Program-made: the position numbers and the translations under genes | The notes under the pieces: model-generated | Told to the model about the DNA's origin: nothing | The model's database searches: none | What the model saw: only the letters and a program-made list of their open reading frames with translations | Shown here: positions 57,613 to 64,000 of the stretch, in pieces | Layout: each line of letters opens with the position of its first letter | Position numbering within the stretch: position 1 is the stretch's first letter | Source of the DNA: CAYVTZ01 sp964454685 | GTDB taxonomy: Bacteria > Bacillota > Clostridia > Christensenellales > Christensenellaceae | Direction: 5' to 3' | DNA: 64,000 nt | Assembly: GCA_964454685.1 (NCBI GenBank) | Contig: CAYVTZ010000011.1 | Location: 28,482-92,481, forward strand

Positions 57613-60600
57613 ATGAATCATCGAGTGAAAGATGCTTACGGTGAACCGCAAGAGCCCAATGGCAGCAAAATCGACGCAACAGATGCGTTCCAAAAGGCAC
57701 AACAAAATGTTATTCCGCTTCAAAAGCGAAAGACTGATCATGGGTCAGTTCATCCCATGACTGATGTTCTGACGGAATTTCCCATGCAATTAGATCTTGA
57801 AAGCAGTGGAGAATTTTCGTCTGTATATCGGCACGATCATAACGGTGTCACACAGTTAGTGAGCCTTGTGCCGCAAAACTTTATAGATGAATCAGGCAAC
57901 TTGCAGCCGATTGAACCGGATATCGTGTGGATCGGGCAGGATGAGAATGCCACGCTTGGACATTACAGCAACAGGTCAGGTCCGGTTCAGGTCACTCTAC
58001 CGACTGAATTTTTATCCGGCGACGCTGTTTGCGTAACAAAAGACGATTATGCCATCACAATGCGACCCAAATACGATCTTGATGCTGGAATTTCTTCGGG
58101 ATTGACGCTTGCGCAGCTGCGGGAGCATTCACATTTGACAGATATAGCTGCGGGCGACGCGCTCACAGCTCAAATAGCAGACATATTGGACTCTCATCGT
58201 GCGGTTGAGATAAAAAAACTGTTGAATTATAAAGGCGAATCTTTGGAGTTCCAAACAGCATCCGCAAAGAAATATGCGCTCAACAATAAGCTGGTTCATG
58301 AGAAGATCACGGCGCTGCGTTATCCTTGTGCATACGGGGAAGGCATTTTGATTGAGTATGCGCCGGTTGGCTATGGCGTGAAAGAACACATTGTCCTGCC
58401 GTCCTATGAGGGAAAACATCAATTCGATTTTTTGCTGAACACAGGCAGGCTGGTTCCCCGCGTCGAGGATTCCGGACAAATTTCCTTGATTGAACCGTTT
58501 ACAGATGCTCGCATTGCAACAATACCGGCTCCCTTTGTGAAAGATTCGTATCCGGGGGATGATGTGGATCAGTTTGGATACCATTGCAGTGTGGATGGCT
58601 ATAACATCATTGAGTCAACCGATGTGCCCGGCGAATATGTTCTCACCGTAGTTGCGGACGAAGCCTTTCTGCTGGATCCAACCACTGAATATCCGGTATA
58701 CATTGATCCATCCGTGATCTACGAGTCAACACGTGACGTGCTGGATACGTATATTTGCTCGAAAACTCCTACAACTGCATATAGCTCAAAAGGGGTATTG
58801 CACTGCGGGTACACCGCAAATTATGATCACACGCGTATTCTGGTATATTTCCCAACCTTTAACACACAACTAAGCCGTGTTGCCATTGCATCTGCAAAGC
58901 TCATCGCGCTGGAAGCATCCGGTCAGGGCTTCACAAGCAATATTGAAGCGCATGCGCTGGTGACTCGCTTCAATGCGAATGTAACGTGGAATACAGCCCC
59001 AAAATATGGTGGCACCTTTGTTAACGCGCAGTCGGCGGGCAGCGGGCAATATGCTTGGGACATCACCGCGCTGGCAAAAGTTTGGTCAACAGACATCAAC
59101 AGGAATTGCGGCGTGATGCTCAATACAAATCCGGAGAATCAGCTGGGAGTTTACCGCTGGTTTCGCTCTTCCGAGATGAGTACGCCCTTGGCAATGCGTA
59201 TTGAAATTACATATCAGGATACGATGCCTCCGCCCGCGCCCGCTGCGCTGAACGTTGCTGCAAAAAACTTTGCGGCATCTACGGGTTCGGTGACGCTATC
59301 GTGGTCGGGAGTAAAGGACAAGCCGCTGGACACGGCACTCAACATTTGGCGATATATTTTAGAGTACTCGATGGATGGCGGAGCAACATGGAAAGGACAA
59401 GTGGCGGTTGCAAACGCGGCGGCGAGCGCAAGTGCATTGCCAACATACACCTATACCTATTCAAGCCTGCCGCACAACCACAACTATTTTTTTCGTGTGC
59501 AGGCGCAGGATACATCAAAAAATTGCAGCGGGTGGCGTCAGTCTGCGCAGGTCGTATACCCAGATCGCGTGCCGCCTTCCGCACCTGCATCTGTGTCCAT
59601 CACGCCAAGTGGATGGAGTAATTCGAAGATTTTCACCGTAAGCTGGAAAGGTATAACAGATGATTGCGGTTTAAATCACGTAGAATACCAAGTGAATTCC
59701 GGCGCATGGACATCGACGTCTTTAGCAACAGCAGAAGGAAGTAAACAGCTGGACGTTTCCAAGTGGGATGCCGGTAAATACACGATTACTGTGCGAGGGA
59801 TAGACAGAGCGGGCAATGCCGGTGCAGCCAAATCTGCGACGCTTTGTACAGATGCCGTTCCCCCCTCGGTATCCATTACAGCACCGAAGGACAAAGCCGC
59901 CGTATCCGGTCAGATCGCTGTGGTCGGCTCGGTTTACGAAGCCAACAGCGGCGTGACATGGACGTTGCGGTACGGATACGGGACAACGGTCCTGCAATGG
60001 ATCAACTTAAAAAGCGGAACAGGAAATGTTGGAAACACAACCATTGCAACGCTGAATGCCGCTACACTGGTGCAAAATCGCTATTACACGCTTCAGCTGA
60101 TCGCAACTGATGGCGCGGGGAATAAAGCCGTCACTTCGCCGATTCATATCTTAATTGCTGAAAACAGCAAAATGATTGCACAGGCGTTGAAGCTGGACGG
60201 ACTGCCGCTGAATACGGCGGATGCTTTTACACCAAAAGAACAGATTGATCCAAGTAGATATCTGACGAAGCCAACCCAACTTACCAAGTGCTCAAGAAAA
60301 GTGAATGGTTCGATTGCAGGCTTGGGCTGCGGGAAGTTTTTCGCGAACAATTTACTCAAAGGTGCGGAGACGAAGGCCGGCAATGGCGTTGTCATCAATT
60401 TGGCGGAGTACCGCACCACAGAAAACAAATGGGCTTATCCGGAAGGGTCATTGGTGTTCTTGTATGCACAGACCAAAGATCAATCGGGTGCTGAGCTTTA
60501 CAGCACATCTACCTATGAAACTCTGGAGGTCGCCAACGATTTGCAGGCGGCAACGGATATTCAGGCGGCAGACAAAACGGTGCTGACTCCAAACGGAATG

Positions 60601-63600
60601 CAGCTTGCGCCCGGCGCGACAGCAGGCAGCTTTGAAACAAAAAGGAAGAGCTTTGCCGGAAATGTTAGTTATGTAGATTTGATCACAATGGAAATGCCGC
60701 AGACCGGAGCGACGATTGCTTATCAGATTTCCGTTAACGGCGGGAAAACATGGAAAAGCATTGTGCCGCTGTCCACCAATGCGGGAACCGGTGGCAGGAA
60801 TGTAAAGAATCGCGCGTATTTTGATGATACGTCGGGCGACTCGGTCACCATTCGTGCATTGCTTTCAAAAGGCAGCGCGCCTCTCTCGCCTACGGTTCGC
60901 TCTGTCATGGCGATTGTACGCTATTCCACCTACGCAAACGCGATTGTGATTGATAACGGCTTCCCGAAGCATGCAAGAGGTATCACGAGCTTGCAGGGAA
61001 CGCGACATTATGTTGACGCGGCAAGTGGCTCCGGACATTTGGAGCTTGCGTGCGCAGAGCCCGGCGCTGCAAACGGAGTGCGCTGTGCTTGTGGTACGGT
61101 AAGTTCCACCGTTCGGCATATTTATGCGGATGTGATTTCCGCTTGCTTGGTTGTGGCGGAGGAAAAGCCCGCCGATACCGGCATCACTTATTCTATTTCA
61201 ACAGACGGCGGAAAGGTCTGGACGGCGATTGTGCCCGGTGATTCCGGCAAGCCGGCCGACTGGAGGAATCATTTCCCGGCAGGGAAGGATGTTGTGATCA
61301 AAGCAGAGCTAAAAACGGCTGCAAACAGCACTTCCACACCCAAGCTCAAGCACTGGACGTTGTTCACAGAACAAAAGATTGCAGGGCAACCGTATGTGGT
61401 CAAGCTGGTACTGGAACCGTGGAATCTTTCGGCGATCTCGGATGCCAATTACACCACGTTGCTGCGTTGGCAAGCAAGCGGCCACGAGGCGGATACCTAC
61501 ACATACAATGTCTATCGCAGTGAAACACCATATTTTTACCCGAGTGCAAAAACGTTAATTGCCTCCGGGTTAACGGATTGTTATTACAGTGATTATCAAC
61601 TGGTGTACGATACGACGTTTTACTATCAAGTGACGGCAACACGCATATACAATGGCAAGCCACGCGAAAGCCTGCCCTCCAATCAGGCGTGGGCAACCAC
61701 GGTCAGCAAGGGTGAAGTAGACAAGTGCTTGGGGCTAGAGGACTGTTGGAGTTATTCTGCATTCCGCACGGCCAATGGGAAAGGGTATGTAAACCTCGCC
61801 AACGGTAACTTGGTATACACTTCCACAGATATTGTGGTGAGCGATCCATTTCTTGCTATGGTGATGCGGCGTACGTTTAACAGCATGGCAACCAGCAAGA
61901 CGCCCGTCGGTTATGGCTGGGATTTCAGTTTTAACACCAAGCTGATGGAAGAATATGACGAAGCGCGCGTCAAAATCGGGTTGATTTTAAAAGATGGTGA
62001 CGGAAGCTTCCACCGCTTCCGTTTGCAGGCAGACAAAACGTATGCTGCTGCCCCCGGCTCGTTGATGCGCTTGGAAGAGGTGGGAAATATCTTGCGCGTT
62101 ACGCGTAAAGACAATGTCCGCTATCATTTTGATAAAGCGACCAAGCGCTTGATCTGTTTTGCGGACAGCAACGAAAATATGCTTCAATTTGCTTACGACG
62201 GACGCGGCAATCTTGTGCGCGTCAGCAACAGCGTCGGTGATACGCTGGAATTTGCATACTATGTCTATCGGCGGATCAGCAGTGTTTTGATTGCAGAACC
62301 TTCAAATTCAGTCGCGGAGGATCTGCCATACTTGAATGACCACCCCGATATGCTCAAGAGCGTACTCTGGACGGACAACGCAAGTGGCGCAAGCATCTTC
62401 TATGAATACCGTTACCACGAAGATCAGGATAAACTGACGGAAGCGGTGATGCAGACAGGACCGAGCGCCTTTTACAGGGAAGAATTCACGTATGCACCGT
62501 CGGACCCGAATGTTGCCGCCGGACATGCGCGAAAGAACTTAATTTCAGTGAAGGATGCAGGCAACCGCTTTACAACATTTGAATATGCCAATTCCGGCGA
62601 GATTCAGTCCATAAGGGATGCGCAAGATCAGGCATTTTCCTTTGCATTCCGTGCAGGATATTCTTCCATGACGGATCAACAGGGCGTGAAACACCAATAC
62701 AAATTTGACAGCCGTGGTTTGGTGACGGAGTACACCGACCCGATCCTGCGGAAACTGCTTTACGCGCACAACGAGAATAATCAAGTGACAATGATGCAAT
62801 TCAAGCAGAACAGCAAAACGACGATTGTGTATCGCTATCGTTATGACGCCCTCGGAAATCTGCTCGGCGTAGAAGGGCCTGACGGCAGTTTGAAAACATT
62901 TGACGGGTACAACCGCTGGAACAAGCCAACCACAGAAACCGTCACGGTAAGCGAAGGCAAAACGCGTACCACACGCTACAAATACGACGGAAATGGAAAT
63001 CTTTTAGAGGTGACCGATCCAACGGGCAAGAAATCAGTAAACGGATACGGCACGCAGGGCGGGCTGAATGGGTTGCTCATGCAGACGACAGACCGCGACG
63101 GAAAGCAGATACGCTACACGTATGATGAAAAAGGACGTATCCTGACCGTAAAAGGTTATTTGAATGGTGCAACGGTTGCCACCACAAAGAGCTACCGTTA
63201 TAGCTATTGCGCGAATGCAGCAGAATTTTTGATTGTAACAGAGACGGATGCGCTAAACCATACAACTACAACGTCATACGATATCTTAGGTCGGAAAATA
63301 AAAGCTGTGTATGCGGATCGGAGCATGGAACAATGGGAGTACGACAATGCCGGTAATCTGCTGATGTCTACTAATCGCGCGCGCTCAAGCACGGTTTATA
63401 CCTATGATAAAATCAACCGACTGCTGTCTGTGCAAACGCCGGATGGCGCTTTGAGCACCATCGCATACGAAAAGTCTGATGAAGGTGGGGATATTGTTTT
63501 CAAGCGAGACGGCACAGGCGTGTACACGGTGGAAACATACGACAAAGCCGGACAACTGATCAGCACGGCGATTCGCAACAAAAAGACCGGCGGCGCTGAA

Positions 63601-64000
63601 ATCATTGTTGCGCAATACACCTACGATTTCGCGGGGAATTGTACCTGCATCACGGACGGAAAAGGGCGTACAAAGCATGCGGAATACAATGCGCTGGGTC
63701 AAAAAACAAAGATTAAAACCGGAGAAGGAGCCGAGGTGGTTGGGCAGACCTATTCCTACGATTTGCTTGGGAATGTAATCAAAATGGCAAGCGGCGGGGG
63801 AATGCTTACAGCATATTCCTATGACGGGTTAAATCGATTGTTAAAAGTGAATCAAAAGCTTGATGTGGATAGCTGCTCCACGCTCTATGCCTATGACGTG
63901 GCGCGTGACAATAGAATTTATATGCAGGTGCAGGATGCACTGGGGCGCATCAAAGAAACCGGATTCGATTCACTGGGCAGAAAAGTATTGGAAACGAATT
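57613..64000 (+). CDS. giant DNRLRE/Fn3/YD-repeat protein (Rhs/WapA-like), 3' end outside window
   Basis: The frame is open from ATG 57613 (AAGGAGAGG just upstream) to the last base: at least 2,129 residues. Order of parts: an N-terminal region without signal peptide or membrane segment (1-365); a DNRLRE domain (about 370-534; RILVYFPTF, RFNANVTWNTAP, YAWDITALAKVW); Fn3/Ig-like modules (about 538-850); two related jelly-roll-like modules around YQISVNGGKTWKSIVP and YSISTDGGKVWTAIVP; a further Fn3 (about 1255-1370); then from about 1391 (YVNLANGNLVYTSTDIVV) an Rhs shell with YD repeats such as YDALGNLLGV, YDGNGNLLEV and YDEKGRILTV to the window edge. Such proteins form a cocoon around a C-terminal toxin or serve in surface contact. 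An in-frame TAA at 57595 rules out an upstream start, so the missing secretion signal is real. Confidence 0.88.
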   Translation, partial: MNHRVKDAYGEPQEPNGSKIDATDAFQKAQQNVIPLQKRKTDHGSVHPMTDVLTEFPMQLDLESSGEFSSVYRHDHNGVTQLVSLVPQNFIDESGNLQPIEPDIVWIGQDENATLGHYSNRSGPVQVTLPTEFLSGDAVCVTKDDYAITMRPKYDLDAGISSGLTLAQLREHSHLTDIAAGDALTAQIADILDSHRAVEIKKLLNYKGESLEFQTASAKKYALNNKLVHEKITALRYPCAYGEGILIEYAPVGYGVKEHIVLPSYEGKHQFDFLLNTGRLVPRVEDSGQISLIEPFTDARIATIPAPFVKDSYPGDDVDQFGYHCSVDGYNIIESTDVPGEYVLTVVADEAFLLDPTTEYPVYIDPSVIYESTRDVLDTYICSKTPTTAYSSKGVLHCGYTANYDHTRILVYFPTFNTQLSRVAIASAKLIALEASGQGFTSNIEAHALVTRFNANVTWNTAPKYGGTFVNAQSAGSGQYAWDITALAKVWSTDINRNCGVMLNTNPENQLGVYRWFRSSEMSTPLAMRIEITYQDTMPPPAPAALNVAAKNFAASTGSVTLSWSGVKDKPLDTALNIWRYILEYSMDGGATWKGQVAVANAAASASALPTYTYTYSSLPHNHNYFFRVQAQDTSKNCSGWRQSAQVVYPDRVPPSAPASVSITPSGWSNSKIFTVSWKGITDDCGLNHVEYQVNSGAWTSTSLATAEGSKQLDVSKWDAGKYTITVRGIDRAGNAGAAKSATLCTDAVPPSVSITAPKDKAAVSGQIAVVGSVYEANSGVTWTLRYGYGTTVLQWINLKSGTGNVGNTTIATLNAATLVQNRYYTLQLIATDGAGNKAVTSPIHILIAENSKMIAQALKLDGLPLNTADAFTPKEQIDPSRYLTKPTQLTKCSRKVNGSIAGLGCGKFFANNLLKGAETKAGNGVVINLAEYRTTENKWAYPEGSLVFLYAQTKDQSGAELYSTSTYETLEVANDLQAATDIQAADKTVLTPNGMQLAPGATAGSFETKRKSFAGNVSYVDLITMEMPQTGATIAYQISVNGGKTWKSIVPLSTNAGTGGRNVKNRAYFDDTSGDSVTIRALLSKGSAPLSPTVRSVMAIVRYSTYANAIVIDNGFPKHARGITSLQGTRHYVDAASGSGHLELACAEPGAANGVRCACGTVSSTVRHIYADVISACLVVAEEKPADTGITYSISTDGGKVWTAIVPGDSGKPADWRNHFPAGKDVVIKAELKTAANSTSTPKLKHWTLFTEQKIAGQPYVVKLVLEPWNLSAISDANYTTLLRWQASGHEADTYTYNVYRSETPYFYPSAKTLIASGLTDCYYSDYQLVYDTTFYYQVTATRIYNGKPRESLPSNQAWATTVSKGEVDKCLGLEDCWSYSAFRTANGKGYVNLANGNLVYTSTDIVVSDPFLAMVMRRTFNSMATSKTPVGYGWDFSFNTKLMEEYDEARVKIGLILKDGDGSFHRFRLQADKTYAAAPGSLMRLEEVGNILRVTRKDNVRYHFDKATKRLICFADSNENMLQFAYDGRGNLVRVSNSVGDTLEFAYYVYRRISSVLIAEPSNSVAEDLPYLNDHPDMLKSVLWTDNASGASIFYEYRYHEDQDKLTEAVMQTGPSAFYREEFTYAPSDPNVAAGHARKNLISVKDAGNRFTTFEYANSGEIQSIRDAQDQAFSFAFRAGYSSMTDQQGVKHQYKFDSRGLVTEYTDPILRKLLYAHNENNQVTMMQFKQNSKTTIVYRYRYDALGNLLGVEGPDGSLKTFDGYNRWNKPTTETVTVSEGKTRTTRYKYDGNGNLLEVTDPTGKKSVNGYGTQGGLNGLLMQTTDRDGKQIRYTYDEKGRILTVKGYLNGATVATTKSYRYSYCANAAEFLIVTETDALNHTTTTSYDILGRKIKAVYADRSMEQWEYDNAGNLLMSTNRARSSTVYTYDKINRLLSVQTPDGALSTIAYEKSDEGGDIVFKRDGTGVYTVETYDKAGQLISTAIRNKKTGGAEIIVAQYTYDFAGNCTCITDGKGRTKHAEYNALGQKTKIKTGEGAEVVGQTYSYDLLGNVIKMASGGGMLTAYSYDGLNRLLKVNQKLDVDSCSTLYAYDVARDNRIYMQVQDALGRIKETGFDSLGRKVLETN

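Overview
The window reads as chromosomal DNA of a low-to-mid-GC Gram-positive anaerobe, most likely a member of the Clostridia. The reasons are strong AGGAGG ribosome sites, lipoprotein-anchored solute-binding proteins with Ala/Pro/Glu-rich linkers, YesM/YesN two-component systems, SorC, ROK and LacI sugar regulators, corrinoid-methyltransferase relatives, and clean TTGACx-17-TATAAT promoters. No tRNA, rRNA, CRISPR array, insertion sequence or phage gene was seen. The genus is not resolved.

Almost everything is carbohydrate or polyol uptake and catabolism. Five RbsABC/MglABC-type ABC importers lie in series, each with a different controller: (1) 1-12422, a SorC regulator followed by an importer, an MttB-like methyltransferase homologue, an FGGY kinase and ulaG/ulaE/ulaF, which suggests uptake and breakdown of L-ascorbate or a relative; (2) 13868-23230, a ROK regulator, three URO-D-family proteins, an importer and a D-lyxose-isomerase-like protein; (3) 23252-34748, a LacI regulator with twin operators, glycerol dehydrogenase and MDR dehydrogenase homologues, a fucose-isomerase-like protein, an importer and a xylulokinase-like kinase; (4) 34793-44069, a divergent YesM/YesN pair facing a distant URO-D-like protein, an importer and a zinc dehydrogenase; (5) 45605-57119, a PfkB kinase, a second YesN/YesM pair and a catalytically dead ABC-ATPase look-alike, then two zinc dehydrogenases flanking an importer. 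Between them sit a lone wecB (12596-13699), a stand-alone araD (44383-45078) and a LacI pseudogene remnant (45163-45477). The right edge enters a very large DNRLRE/Fn3/YD-repeat (Rhs/WapA-like) protein with its own strong promoter.

The general logic is lipoprotein capture, ABC import, oxidation of polyol or isomerisation of sugar, phosphorylation by an FGGY or PfkB kinase, and epimerisation into the pentose phosphate pathway. All five binding-protein genes are followed by a stem-loop without a T-tract, unrelated in sequence, which probably sets excess binding protein over transporter.

The most unusual items are the motif-less RbsA-like protein in the sensor-poor two-component operon (49493-50917), the ula-type pathway fed by an ABC importer and kinase instead of a PTS, the group of URO-D/MttB proteins without a visible corrinoid protein, and a terminator-containing leader before the PfkB operon (45640-45823).
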